Counted from the first letter of the stretch, positions 42,171 through 51,156 are shown. The stretch: 64,000 bases of DNA from JBJYIN01 sp046237015 (GCF_046237015.1 NZ_JBJYIN010000004.1:124001-188000); one strand, 5' to 3'. Numbers and translations are program-made. Notes: generated by a model from the sequence alone, not told the origin.

Positions 42171-43277
42171 TCACTCCTGTAAGCGTTCTTCAATGATGCC
42201 GCCACCAAGGCAAATCTCACCCGAATAAAAGACGGCCGACTGCCCAGGGGTTACCGCAGCGACGGGTTCATCAAAGCGAACCGAGATGCGATCTTCACCA
42301 AATGGCGTGACCGTACAAGGAATATCAGCCTGACGGTAACGTGTTTTAACGACACAGCGTAACGTTGTAGTCAGTTCCTGACGGTCAACCCAATGCAATT
42401 GCTGGGCGATTAATCCGTAGGACATCAGGCGAGGGTGCTCATGCCCTTGGGCAACATACAGAATATTATGGGCAACATCTTTGTCTACGACATACCATGG
42501 ATCTTCGCCACCGTCTTTGACACCACCAATGCCCAGCCCTTTACGTTGTCCGAGCGTGTGGTACATCAACCCTTGGTGTTGCCCCATCGGTTTGCCATCG
42601 TCAACGGCCAGAATGGGACCCGGTTGGGCTGGCAGGTAACGAGCCAGAAAGTCGGTGAATTTACGCTCACCGATAAAACAAATCCCGGTAGAGTCTTTTT
42701 TCTTAGCCGTGACCAACTCTAACTGCTCCGCAATTCTGCGAACTTCCGGCTTCTCCAATTCCCCCACGGGGAACAGGCTTTGTGCAATTTGCTCGTGGCT
42801 TAATGTATAGAGAAAATAACTTTGGTCTTTATTGCCATCAACACCGCGTAGTAACCGGGATTTACCATCAACATCCTGACGGCGGACGTAGTGACCGGTT
42901 GCGATATAATCTGCGCCGAGGTCTTCAGCGGCAAACTCAAGGAAGGCTTTGAACTTGATTTCTTTGTTGCACAGAATATCGGGATTCGGTGTACGGCCCG
43001 CTTTATATTCCGCCAGGAACAATTCAAATACGTTGTCCCAATATTCGGCGGCAAAGTTGACCGTATGTAGCTCAATGCCGAGTTTGTCGCAGACGGCTTG
43101 AGCATCGGCAAGATCGGTTGCGGCAGAGCAATACTCCGTGTCGTCATCCTCTTCCCAATTTTTCATAAACAGGCCTTCAACATGATAGCCCTGTTGCTGT
43201 AACAGGTAAGCGGAAACGGATGAATCAACACCGCCGGACATACCGACAATCACTTTTTTCTGGCTGTTATCTGACAT
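42171..43277 (-). CDS. mnmA: tRNA-specific 2-thiouridylase MnmA
   Basis: A 368-residue ATP-dependent enzyme that thiolates U34 of tRNA-Lys, -Glu and -Gln, receiving sulfur through TusE. PP-loop GMSGGVDSS (12-20), catalytic cysteines C103 (DILCNKE) and C200 (STGICFIGE) are present. The start at 43277 (MSDNSQKKVIV) is the family start; the frame is open 40 codons further without similarity. Between nudJ and hflD, the conserved order. Confidence 0.96.
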   Translation of the reverse strand: MSDNSQKKVIVGMSGGVDSSVSAYLLQQQGYHVEGLFMKNWEEDDDTEYCSAATDLADAQAVCDKLGIELHTVNFAAEYWDNVFELFLAEYKAGRTPNPDILCNKEIKFKAFLEFAAEDLGADYIATGHYVRRQDVDGKSRLLRGVDGNKDQSYFLYTLSHEQIAQSLFPVGELEKPEVRRIAEQLELVTAKKKDSTGICFIGERKFTDFLARYLPAQPGPILAVDDGKPMGQHQGLMYHTLGQRKGLGIGGVKDGGEDPWYVVDKDVAHNILYVAQGHEHPRLMSYGLIAQQLHWVDRQELTTTLRCVVKTRYRQADIPCTVTPFGEDRISVRFDEPVAAVTPGQSAVFYSGEICLGGGIIEERLQE

Positions 43278-43439
43278 GGACGTCTCACGAACTGAAATAC
43301 TTACCCAGCCACCTTTTAAGGCGCAGATAGGTTGGTGCGTTGCGCTTGAAAAGGCCGGGTATACATTAAAGCAAAAACAAGCGACGTATTTTAGCATGAT
43401 GCGTCAAGGCCTGCATTGCTATTCCTGACGCATTACGGG

Positions 43440-43886
43440 CTAAAAAGGCCAGTTAAAGGCTTGTAGTAGGGTTAAAGGGTAACGTTCTGGCTGCTGATAG
43501 CAGCGGATACTCTCGGCGACCAGTGGAGAACGGAGACAAGATGATTGCAGAATGTCTTCTCTCGTCAGCCAATGGCAACACTCAATATCACTGTCGTGAG
43601 GCTGTGTTTCGACGCGGCTTGTCAAATCAAGAGCGAAACAGAAACGTAAGAAGGGTGTCTGATCGGGCGCGATCCATTGATGCAGACGTAAAAAACTCTG
43701 CGGGACGGCGCGAATTCCGGTTTCTTCCCATAGCTCCCGACTGGCTGCCTGAATCAGGGTTTCATTTGCTTCCAGATGTCCAGCAGGTTGATTCCAGAGT
43801 CGCTTATCGTTAATTAACTCTTCAACTACCAGAAAATGATTTTCAGCCTGTACGACACAGGCTACGGTAACATGAGGTTTAAACAT
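43440..43886 (-). CDS. nudJ: Nudix phosphatase NudJ
   Basis: A 148-residue Nudix hydrolase (YmfB). The Nudix box spans residues 36-58 (GHLEANETLIQAASREL then WEETGI). E. coli NudJ hydrolyses nucleoside tri- and diphosphates and HMP-PP. The ATG at 43886 overlaps the rluE stop by eight bases, so it is coupled to rluE. The mnmA gene follows after 162 bases. Confidence 0.93.
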   Translation of the reverse strand: MFKPHVTVACVVQAENHFLVVEELINDKRLWNQPAGHLEANETLIQAASRELWEETGIRAVPQSFLRLHQWIAPDQTPFLRFCFALDLTSRVETQPHDSDIECCHWLTREDILQSSCLRSPLVAESIRCYQQPERYPLTLLQAFNWPF

Positions 43887-44505
43887 CAGTAATTTCCTTC
43901 CATTCTCCGGGTAATAAATCTTCCACCGTTTGATTAGCCATACTGTAGCGGATAAGGCGTAAGGTAGGGTAACCGATATGCGCGGTCATACGGCGAACTT
44001 GGCGATTCTTCCCCTCATGGAGGGTGATTTTCAACCAGCAGTCAGGGATATTTTTCCGTTCTCTAATCGGAGGAAATCGTGGCCACAGCCATGCCGGTGC
44101 TTCAACGATCTCAATCCCTGCGGGGAGCGTTTTGCCGTCTTTTAATGATAAACCTCGACGAAATTGTGACAACGCATCCTCATTCGGAATCCCTTCAACC
44201 TGAACAAAATAGGTCTTTGCCGTTTTTTGTGCGGGTTGTGTGAGTCGGGCTTGCAGTTGACCGTCATTGGTTAAGAGCATGAGCCCTTCACTATCCCGAT
44301 CTAACCGCCCGGCAGCATAGATATCACTAAAAGGAATGTAATCTTTCAATGTCTTACGTCCCATGTCATCAGTGAACTGAGGTAAAACATCAAAGGGTTT
44401 ATTGAACAGCACAACACGCCGGGAAATGTTCTCCTGATGCTTTTTTCTTGCTGTTCGTGAGCTGAAGCGTTTAACTTTGTGATTTTTAACAGGGATTTTA
44501 TTCAT
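43879..44505 (-). CDS. rluE: 23S rRNA pseudouridine(2457) synthase RluE
   Basis: A 208-residue RsuA-family pseudouridine synthase. Catalytic Asp lies in AAGRLDRDSEGLMLLT; the block EGKNRQVRRMTAHIGYPTLR is typical. The N-terminal start is uncertain: 44505 (MNKIPVKNHKVKRFSS) aligns with E. coli, but ATGs at 44508 and 44517 are also in frame and no good ribosome site separates them. Divergent from icd, as in E. coli. Confidence 0.92.
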   Translation of the reverse strand: MNKIPVKNHKVKRFSSRTARKKHQENISRRVVLFNKPFDVLPQFTDDMGRKTLKDYIPFSDIYAAGRLDRDSEGLMLLTNDGQLQARLTQPAQKTAKTYFVQVEGIPNEDALSQFRRGLSLKDGKTLPAGIEIVEAPAWLWPRFPPIRERKNIPDCWLKITLHEGKNRQVRRMTAHIGYPTLRLIRYSMANQTVEDLLPGEWKEITDV

Positions 44506-44636
44506 CATCTTTATCATAGCGAGTAACAAAGGCATTATACTCGAAATGGTTTGCGATTGGCGCGGGCTGAATATTCAAGTAGTATTGACACGCATCTTAC
44601 AAGTCATTAACAAAATTGCGCTCGAAGGAGAGGTTA

Positions 44637-45890
44637 ATGGAAAGCAAAGTAGTTGTACCGACAGAGGGTCAAAAGATCACGGTTGATGCTCAAGGAAAAC
44701 TGGTTGTCCCTAATAATCCGGTGATTCCGTTTATTGAGGGCGATGGCATCGGTGTCGATGTGACGCCTGCGATGATCAATGTTGTGAACGCCGCGGTAAA
44801 AAAAGCCTATCAAGGTAAGCGCACGATTTCCTGGATGGAAATTTATACCGGTGAAAAATCCACACAGATTTATGGTAAAGATGTTTGGCTGCCGGAAGAG
44901 ACACTGGATCTGATTCGTGAATATCGTGTGGCGATTAAAGGCCCACTGACAACGCCCGTTGGTGGCGGTATTCGCTCCCTTAACGTAGCGCTGCGTCAAC
45001 AGTTGGATTTGTACGTTTGCCTGCGTCCGGTACGCTACTATGAAGGTACACCGAGCCCGGTGAAACAGCCTGAACTGACGGATATGGTGATCTTCCGTGA
45101 AAATGCGGAAGACATTTACGCCGGTATTGAATGGAAAGCGGGTTCTGCTGAAGCCGACAAAGTGATCAAGTTCCTGCGTGAAGAAATGGGTGTTAACAAA
45201 ATCCGTTTCCCTGAACAGTGTGGTATCGGTATTAAACCGTGTTCAGAAGAAGGGACGAAACGCCTGGTTCGCGCTGCGATTGACTATGCGATTACCAACG
45301 ATCGTGATTCTGTCACGTTGGTACACAAAGGCAATATCATGAAATTCACCGAAGGCGCGTTTAAGGACTGGGGCTACCAGTTGGCGCGTGAAGAATTCGG
45401 CGGTGAGCTGATTGATGGCGGCCCGTGGGTGAAAATCAAGAATCCGAACACCGGCAAAGAAATCGTAGTAAAAGACGTGATTGCCGATGCATTCCTGCAA
45501 CAAATCCTGCTGCGTCCTGCTGAATATGATGTCATCGCCTGTATGAACCTGAACGGTGACTATATTTCTGATGCGTTGGCTGCTCAGGTTGGCGGCATCG
45601 GTATTGCACCGGGTGCAAATATTGGTGATGAATGTGCGCTGTTTGAAGCGACTCACGGAACCGCACCGAAATATGCTGGTCAGGATAAAGTAAACCCTGG
45701 CTCAGTCATCTTATCTGCTGAAATGATGCTGCGTCATCTGCAATGGTTCGAAGCGGCTGATTTAATTGTTAAAGGCGTTGAAGGCGCGATCAAGAACAAG
45801 ACCGTGACTTACGATTTCGAACGTCTGATGGAAGGCGCTAAGCTACGGAAATGCAGCGAGTTTGCGCAGGACATCATCGATAACATGTAA
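44637..45890 (+). CDS. icd: Isocitrate dehydrogenase (NADP)
   Basis: A 417-residue TCA-cycle enzyme giving 2-oxoglutarate. The active-site phosphorylation serine is S114 in GGGIRSLNVALRQ (S113 in E. coli), the target of AceK. Blocks FRENAEDIYAGIEWK, DVIADAFLQQI and ATHGTAPKYAG are intact. ATG at 44637 follows GAAGGAGAGGTTA; a start at 44616 is out of family. In E. coli the 3' end of icd is a phage e14 attachment site; here I see no duplication of it, and a clean terminator follows. Confidence 0.97.
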   Translation: MESKVVVPTEGQKITVDAQGKLVVPNNPVIPFIEGDGIGVDVTPAMINVVNAAVKKAYQGKRTISWMEIYTGEKSTQIYGKDVWLPEETLDLIREYRVAIKGPLTTPVGGGIRSLNVALRQQLDLYVCLRPVRYYEGTPSPVKQPELTDMVIFRENAEDIYAGIEWKAGSAEADKVIKFLREEMGVNKIRFPEQCGIGIKPCSEEGTKRLVRAAIDYAITNDRDSVTLVHKGNIMKFTEGAFKDWGYQLAREEFGGELIDGGPWVKIKNPNTGKEIVVKDVIADAFLQQILLRPAEYDVIACMNLNGDYISDALAAQVGGIGIAPGANIGDECALFEATHGTAPKYAGQDKVNPGSVILSAEMMLRHLQWFEAADLIVKGVEGAIKNKTVTYDFERLMEGAKLRKCSEFAQDIIDNM

Positions 45891-45916
45891 TTGTGTTTAT
45901 CGCAGATTAAAAAATT

Positions 45917-45948
45917 GGGGCCTTTATTTCTTGGCCCCTCTGTTTTTT
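45917..45948 (+). terminator. Terminator after icd
   Basis: GGGGCC-TTTATTTCTT-GGCCCC followed by TCTGTTTTTT. Confidence 0.85.
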
Positions 45949-46092
45949 CAGAGGATATTTCCTGTGAATATTCTCTTCCGCTATTAACAATATTTCAAAT
46001 CTTAATTGTTCGCCCTGACGGGGGCCGCAAGCCGCGTTCAAATTGACTTAGCCAATTGGTCTGTCTTTACTTGCCTCAGTGACCTACATGTG

Positions 46093-46176
46093 TTTCATCT
46101 GAAGATGAAATAAGAGACGCCTGTCTCTTGTTTGCGGCTAGTCATGGGTTGGGCAAATTAGTTTCAAACTAATTTG
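46093..46176. repeat. Cluster of three perfect inverted repeats
   Basis: In 84 bases: TTTCATCT-GA-AGATGAAA (46093-46110), AAGAGAC-GCCT-GTCTCTT (46112-46129) and an 11-bp stem CAAATTAGTTT / AAACTAATTTG around one C (46154-46176). They do not end a known gene. They may be operators or a structured RNA. Confidence 0.7.
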
Positions 46177-46387
46177 CGTGCGATTGATGTCTTTACACAA
46201 CTCAAATTATTCTGGACATATATTATTTTCCCGGTTTTATCCGTAGATTGTGCTAAAAAATTATACCTTATCTACTTATTACACGATTCTGTTGAGTCAC
46301 GCGATATTATCAAAAAACCTAATAGCGCTTATTCTCTTATTGTTTCATCTTATCTCTCTTGTCGATTTGTTAAAACGTGGATTTAAC

Positions 46388-46401
46388 TTGATCTAAATCA
46401 C
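46388..46401 (+). promoter_or_regulatory. FNR-like box before DUF1883-like gene
   Basis: TTGATCTAAATCAC differs from TTGATN4ATCAA at one base. A weak -10 (TTATGA at 46426) lies at about the right distance for a class II site, giving a leader of about 70 bases. Confidence 0.55.
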
Positions 46402-46508
46402 AATCTGGCAGTATGTATTTTGTTCTTATGAAAATCCCGCTGTGGGAAATCATTCATTAATAAGTTTTATTTAGCATGTTAATCGCAATATGCGGTGGAG
46501 GTCGTTGT

Positions 46509-46766
46509 ATGTCTGTCATTCATACGTGTTTAAGTCTTTTTGGTGGTGACACGGTTATTGTTAAATGCACTAATGCTTTTGAAATTCAAATGGTTAATGA
46601 GAAAAGGGAAGAGAGCGACACGGATTTAAGAGCAACATCGGGGTTTATTAGCTATCGAGCAGAAAATGAGATTTATTTAACGGTACCGTATACGGGTGAT
46701 TGGGCTTTAATTATTAAAGCTCAAAATGATACCCCCGAACATTCGATAAGCTATTTTCCTGCCTGA
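46509..46766 (+). CDS. Small DUF1883-like protein
   Basis: An 85-residue protein. MSVIHTCLSLFGGDTVIVKC, an aliphatic centre with the Met of EIQMVNE and the end IYLTVPYTGDWALIIKA follow the pattern of the DUF1883 family (beta-rich, with a Gly-x-Trp motif before the last strand). The ATG at 46509 follows GGTGGAGGTCGTTGT, a strong ribosome site; an upstream in-frame start at 46476 lacks one. Low GC suggests an accessory gene. Function unknown; the FNR-like box hints at low-oxygen expression. Confidence 0.65.
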   Translation: MSVIHTCLSLFGGDTVIVKCTNAFEIQMVNEKREESDTDLRATSGFISYRAENEIYLTVPYTGDWALIIKAQNDTPEHSISYFPA

Positions 46767-46818
46767 TAAATGATCTTTAGCAATATTTATCAGATAGGCA
46801 TCCGGGTGAGGCACTCCT

Positions 46819-46984
46819 CATACTTCAAGTTGCATGTGCATTGGTTGCGTTTGTTACTCAACTCATCCATGAGCCTCAACCCGTTATTCGACCTTATGAC
46901 CTCACCCCTTCGGAGTCAGTGCAAGCGCTGTTCAAAAACGCTTTGCCGTTTTTGTCCTGAAACTTGAATTATTTAGGGTATATA
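46819..46984 (+). repeat. ERIC-like element with a different interior
   Basis: The left end CATACTTCAAGTTGCATGTG and right end CCTGAAACTTGAATTATTTA then GGGTATA equal the ERIC copies, but the middle (CTCATCCATGAGCCTCAACC and CTTCGGAGTCAGTGCAAGCG) is unrelated to the ERIC core and longer. The right half also occurs as the partial end at 10772-10835. Confidence 0.75.
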
Positions 46985-47444
46985 TCCCAGTGTTATACCA
47001 AGGTATTGTTTCGAGGTGCCGTTTCTCCGATTCTCTTCCTTTTTCTTTTATGCTATCTGCATAAAAGATACCCAATTTAGCATGTTTTCTAACGATGGAC
47101 TTTTAACGAACCGATCCAAAATACCTATTGCGGATAGGGATCTTCGCCACTCGCTTTATTAAGCAAAAGGACGTTTAAGTCTTCAGGCAACATCATCCCA
47201 TTCGGTTATACGTCAATCAGTTTCGATCATTTTTCATACAATGGCTGAACAGATAAGTTATCAAAAGATATGAATACTTTGAGCGGTTAATTAGTATGCA
47301 TGCTAAGGGATGATAGACTTAGGATCTTTTGCCATAATCATTTATCAGCTTTAGGCGGTCACTACTCTGAAGGTGGAGGTTTGCCTATTATTTTGCATGC
47401 CAGCGTTGATCTACTGTTTGTACCGATACCATTACAGCAATTCG

Positions 47445-47460
47445 TTAGGTTATAACCTAA
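47445..47460. promoter_or_regulatory. 16-bp perfect palindrome upstream of GGDEF-EAL gene
   Basis: TTAGGTTATAACCTAA is a perfect palindrome 52 bases before the start codon. It includes a TATAAC -10-like hexamer, so a dimeric repressor bound here could block the promoter. The regulator is unknown. Confidence 0.55.
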
Positions 47461-47512
47461 ATTTTACTTTTTAATCTGAAAACTAAGGCGATGGATACTG
47501 TAGGGGGAACCT

Positions 47513-49684
47513 ATGAGCTGTGCCCCAATAGGCAAAGATGAAGCTGAGCGTCTTGCCGCTCTTCGTGAGTATGGCATTGAGAGCGTTTTGTTCGATACTG
47601 GTCTTAATAATTTGATTAATTTGGCTGCAAATGTTTTCAGCGCGCCTGTTGTTTTGGTTTCGTTGTTGGAGGCAGAGCGGCAATTATTCGCCGCGGGGCT
47701 AGGGGTTTCTTTTTGCGAGACACCAAGGGATATCTCTTTTTGTGCTCATGCGATCCTTAAAAAGAAAATCATGGTTGTTCCAGATGCGCGTAAAGACCCC
47801 CGGTTTAAAAATAACCCATTGGTGACGGGGATCCCTCATATCCGTTTTTATGCGGGTATTCCACTAAGAACGACGTCTGGTCATGCGATTGGTACGCTTT
47901 GTGTTATTGATGTGAAACCTAGGGCAGGGCTTAGTGCCAGAGACGAGCATAATTTGCAAGATTTGGCCGCGCTGGTGATGGATAAACTGGAAATGCGTCG
48001 GCTTGATTTGGCAAGGAAAGCGAGTCAAATTCGATTTGAAAATATCGCGAATACGTCACCAGACAGTATTATCTGCGTAAATGAAAAAGGGTCTATTACA
48101 TTCTGGAATACGGCCGCCCAGAAAATGCTGGAGTATACCGGTGAGGAAATCATTGGTTCCAGTATTAATACCATTGTACCAGAGTCTTATATGGTTCAGT
48201 TAAATCAGCTGATTACCGATCATGAAACCTTGGCTAATGGCATCTTGTTGGAATTGAATGTTAATACTAAAAGTGGCGGAACGGTGCCCGTCGAACTATC
48301 GGTTTCGATGTGGAAAGATCATTATAATAATGTCAGCTACGGTGCGATTCTGCGGGATATAACAGAACGTCGTCGTAATGAAGAACGTTTGTTCTTGCTG
48401 GCGCATATGGATCCGCTCACGGGGTTGGCCAATCGTACTTTATTGACCAATAGCCTGGAACAAGCGCTAAAGAATGACCCAATTGCTGGGATCATGATGG
48501 TCGATCTGGATGGTTTCAAGGATGTGAATGATAGCCTTGGTCATGCGAGCGGCGATCAGATTTTGGTCAGTGTAGCAAAGAAAATTCAATCGGTTGTGCG
48601 AGTTGGTGATGTCGTTGCTCGCATGGGGGGGGATGAATTTGCCTTATTGTTTCAGGGGATTAACGATCAGCGAGTCATGTGTGGGATCGCGGAAACCATT
48701 ATCCACGAAATCTCTCAGTCTATGATTATTGATGAACATCAGGTCAACATCAGCGCCAGTATCGGAATAGTGCTCGCGCCTGGTCATGGCTGTACGGCTC
48801 AGGAATTGTTGACGAATGTAGACCTGGCGCTTTATCAGGCAAAATCTGAAGGGCGAAACTGCTACCGTCTTTTCACTCGTGAATTACGTGAAATTTTTCA
48901 GGCAAGGCACGCTTTTCAACTGGAGTTTGTGCGGGCATATGAACAACATGAATTTGAGATGTTCTATCAGCCTCAGGTGAATTTGGCGACGAATGAGATA
49001 GTCGGGGCGGAAGCGCTATTGCGTTGGCGTCACCCCATCAAGGGGTTACTGGGGCCGGGTGATTTTCTGACCGCTCTGGAGCATGGTCCCTGGGCTGAAC
49101 GTGTTGGCGATTGGGTAGTGAAAACGGCCTGTGAACAAGCCGTTCGCTGGCGTAACGCCGGTGCGGAGAATTTTCGTATCAGTATTAACCTGTTTAGCGC
49201 TCAGTTTCGTTCAGGAATGCTGGCGCAGAAAATCGCGGATGTACTGGCAGAAACAGGGTTGCATCCGAGTGCACTTGAGTTGGAAATTACCGAGAATATC
49301 ATCCTGCGCTATGACGAAAATATGCTGCAACCATTGAATGAACTGCGAAGTGCTGGAATCGGGATCGCATTTGATGATTATGGTACGGGGTATGCGTCAT
49401 TGAGTATGCTGAAAAATTATCCGGTCACACGACTCAAGATCGATCAGACATTTGTGCGTACGATGTGTGATTCGCCATCAGATGCTGCGATTGTTCGTGC
49501 AATACTCTATCTTGGCAAAAGTTTCGAATTAGGCGTGATTGCTGAAGGCGTCGAAACGCAGGAACAGTGCGAACGTTTGAGAAACAAAGGCTGTGAAGAA
49601 GCGCAGGGATATTTATTTGGTCATCCCATGTCAGCGGAAGATTTTACACATTTGTTAAAGCTTGATATTCCCACGTTGGAATAA
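47513..49684 (+). CDS. GAF-PAS-GGDEF-EAL cyclic di-GMP regulator
   Basis: A 723-residue cytosolic sensor without membrane segments. Order: GAF (about 25-165, with SFCAHAI and PHIRFYAGIPL), PAS (about 175-300), GGDEF (about 305-460; intact GGDEF at 372-376 with an RxxD inhibitory site RVGD five residues before) and EAL (about 475-720; EAL at 500-502, with ELEITEN, FDDYGTGYASL, LKIDQTFV and AEGVETQEQ). Both synthase and phosphodiesterase motifs look complete, so activity may switch with the sensed signal. ATG follows TAGGGGGAACCT. Output process unknown. Confidence 0.92.
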   Translation: MSCAPIGKDEAERLAALREYGIESVLFDTGLNNLINLAANVFSAPVVLVSLLEAERQLFAAGLGVSFCETPRDISFCAHAILKKKIMVVPDARKDPRFKNNPLVTGIPHIRFYAGIPLRTTSGHAIGTLCVIDVKPRAGLSARDEHNLQDLAALVMDKLEMRRLDLARKASQIRFENIANTSPDSIICVNEKGSITFWNTAAQKMLEYTGEEIIGSSINTIVPESYMVQLNQLITDHETLANGILLELNVNTKSGGTVPVELSVSMWKDHYNNVSYGAILRDITERRRNEERLFLLAHMDPLTGLANRTLLTNSLEQALKNDPIAGIMMVDLDGFKDVNDSLGHASGDQILVSVAKKIQSVVRVGDVVARMGGDEFALLFQGINDQRVMCGIAETIIHEISQSMIIDEHQVNISASIGIVLAPGHGCTAQELLTNVDLALYQAKSEGRNCYRLFTRELREIFQARHAFQLEFVRAYEQHEFEMFYQPQVNLATNEIVGAEALLRWRHPIKGLLGPGDFLTALEHGPWAERVGDWVVKTACEQAVRWRNAGAENFRISINLFSAQFRSGMLAQKIADVLAETGLHPSALELEITENIILRYDENMLQPLNELRSAGIGIAFDDYGTGYASLSMLKNYPVTRLKIDQTFVRTMCDSPSDAAIVRAILYLGKSFELGVIAEGVETQEQCERLRNKGCEEAQGYLFGHPMSAEDFTHLLKLDIPTLE

Positions 49685-49940
49685 TTCCCATACGTTCAAT
49701 TTATCGGCGGCAGGGCGAGTTTGTGTTAGAGAACAGTGTGTATAGCCAGGCCGTTGATGTTTTTTGATGAATGTGTATCACCTATCCTGAATGGGAATGT
49801 GAAGCCGCTTGCCTTTTGAAAAGTGTAAAGTTATGTGGATTTAGTAACTGAAAAGTTAAGAATGCTTGAAAATGCCACGGCAACCCATACGATGTAGGTG
49901 TTGCAAACTTTATCTTTCTGCGAGAGGAAATCAGACTTTT

Positions 49941-50822
49941 ATGATGCGTATTGCGCTTTTCCTGATCACCAACCTGGCGGTGATGTTGGTTTTCGGGCTG
50001 GTACTCAGCCTGACGGGAATTCGGTCCAGCAGTGTCCAGGGTTTAATGATTATGGCTGGGCTGTTTGGCTTTGGCGGTGCGTTTGTTTCACTGCTGATGT
50101 CCAAATGGATGGCATTGCGCTCGGTGGGCGGCGAAGTGATAGAACAACCGCGTAATGAAACGGAGCGCTGGTTGTTGGAAACTGTCCGTTCACAGTCTCA
50201 GCAGGCCGGTATCGTGATGCCTCAAGTCGCTATTTATCATGCGCCTGATATTAATGCTTTTGCGACGGGAGCGCGCCGTGATGCATCATTAGTCGCTGTG
50301 AGCACTGGCTTATTGCAAAATATGAGTCGTGATGAGGCTGAAGCGGTGATTGCCCATGAGATCAGCCACATCTCTAATGGTGATATGGTTACGATGACGC
50401 TGATTCAGGGGATTGTGAATACTTTTGTTATTTTCATCTCCCGTTTAATTGCGCAGGTAGCCTCCGGCTTTCTTTCCGGCAATCGTGATGATGGCGAGAG
50501 CAGTAACGGTAATCCGTTGGTTTATTTTGCCGTGGCAACCATTTTGGAACTGGTGTTTGGCATATTGGCCAGCATTATCACGATGTGGTTCTCCCGTTAT
50601 CGCGAGTTTCACGCTGATGCCGGTTCTGCGAAATTGGTGGGGAGAGAAAAGATGATTGCCGCACTACAGCGCTTGAAAACCAGTTATGAACCCCAGGAAG
50701 AAGGGAGCATGATGGCGTTTTGTATCAACGGTAAATCTAAATCTTTCAGTGAATTGTTTATGTCGCATCCACCGTTGGATAAGCGTATTGAGGCGCTACG
50801 TTCAGGGGAATACCTGAAATAA
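49941..50822 (+). CDS. htpX: Membrane zinc protease HtpX
   Basis: A 293-residue inner-membrane metalloprotease (M48B), equal in length to E. coli. Four hydrophobic segments and HEISH (139-143) with the third ligand in FHADAGSAKL. It degrades misfolded membrane proteins together with FtsH and is Cpx-controlled in E. coli. The start at 49941 (MMRIALFLITNLAV) follows GAGAGGAAATC. In E. coli it follows prc; here it is between the GGDEF-EAL gene and ogl, still near kdgR. Confidence 0.96.
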   Translation: MMRIALFLITNLAVMLVFGLVLSLTGIRSSSVQGLMIMAGLFGFGGAFVSLLMSKWMALRSVGGEVIEQPRNETERWLLETVRSQSQQAGIVMPQVAIYHAPDINAFATGARRDASLVAVSTGLLQNMSRDEAEAVIAHEISHISNGDMVTMTLIQGIVNTFVIFISRLIAQVASGFLSGNRDDGESSNGNPLVYFAVATILELVFGILASIITMWFSRYREFHADAGSAKLVGREKMIAALQRLKTSYEPQEEGSMMAFCINGKSKSFSELFMSHPPLDKRIEALRSGEYLK

Positions 50823-50842
50823 AGTCCCACAATATACTCACC

Positions 50843-50868
50843 AAAGGCCCTGATTAGGGCCTTTTTTG
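50843..50868 (+). terminator. Terminator after htpX
   Basis: AAAGGCCCT-GATT-AGGGCCTTTTTTG. Confidence 0.9.
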
Positions 50869-50900
50869 ATCTATGCCATTTCTCATTGCTGCAATATCAA

Positions 50901-50944
50901 TATACCCGTCATACTTCAAGTTACCTGTGCGTTGTTGCGCGTGT
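50901..50944 (-). repeat. Truncated ERIC end
   Basis: TATACCCGTCATACTTCAAG then TTACCTGTGCGTTG matches the first 40 or so bases of copy 2; the rest of the element is missing. Confidence 0.75.
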
Positions 50945-51021
50945 ATGAAGTTGTCTATTGAATTTGAAACAGTGGGTGAAAATAGAAAGAATGTTTTATA
51001 AAATAAAACCGCGATCACGGA

Positions 51022-51045
51022 AAAATGAAACATTGTTTCTATAAT
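51022..51045 (+). promoter_or_regulatory. KdgR operator and -10 of ogl
   Basis: AAATGAAACATTGTTTCTAT contains GAAACATTGTTTC, the core of the KdgR box. A TATAAT -10 (51040-51045) overlaps its right end, so KdgR would block RNA polymerase. Pectin-derived KDG should release it. Confidence 0.9.
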
Positions 51046-51156
51046 GTCAAATTACTTGATAATTCGCATGAAAGCGTATAGTTGAAATGATGAATTTTTC
51101 TGGTTATACGCTCGTGCAACGTCAGATTATTCATGAAAAGCGCTAAGGATTTACGG

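Larger units (their letters stand above)
45949..46508. other. icd to DUF1883-like gene gap, hairpin-rich
   Basis: No convincing gene. It contains three perfect inverted repeats in a row (46093-46176), a GC-rich block with GGGGGCCGCAAGCCGCG at about 46019-46036 unlike its surroundings, and an FNR-like box (46388-46401). A TTG-started 70-codon frame (46174-46386) lacks a ribosome site. Confidence 0.6.
46767..47512. other. Gap before the GGDEF-EAL gene
   Basis: 746 bases with no supported gene. The left part is an ERIC-like variant (46819-46984). The right end holds a 16-bp perfect palindrome (47445-47460) just before the GGDEF-EAL gene. Between them nothing was recognised. Confidence 0.65.
50823..51156. 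other. htpX-ogl intergenic region
   Basis: 334 bases: htpX terminator (50843-50868), a truncated ERIC end (50901-50944) and the ogl promoter with its KdgR box (51022-51045). Confidence 0.8.

Noticed and set aside
45891..46050. Phage attachment scar at the icd 3' end
   Set aside because: icd is full length and no duplicate of its 3' end is visible downstream.
46174..46386. A 70-codon frame starting with TTG after icd
   Set aside because: No ribosome site; its start overlaps the third inverted repeat, and its composition is not protein-like.
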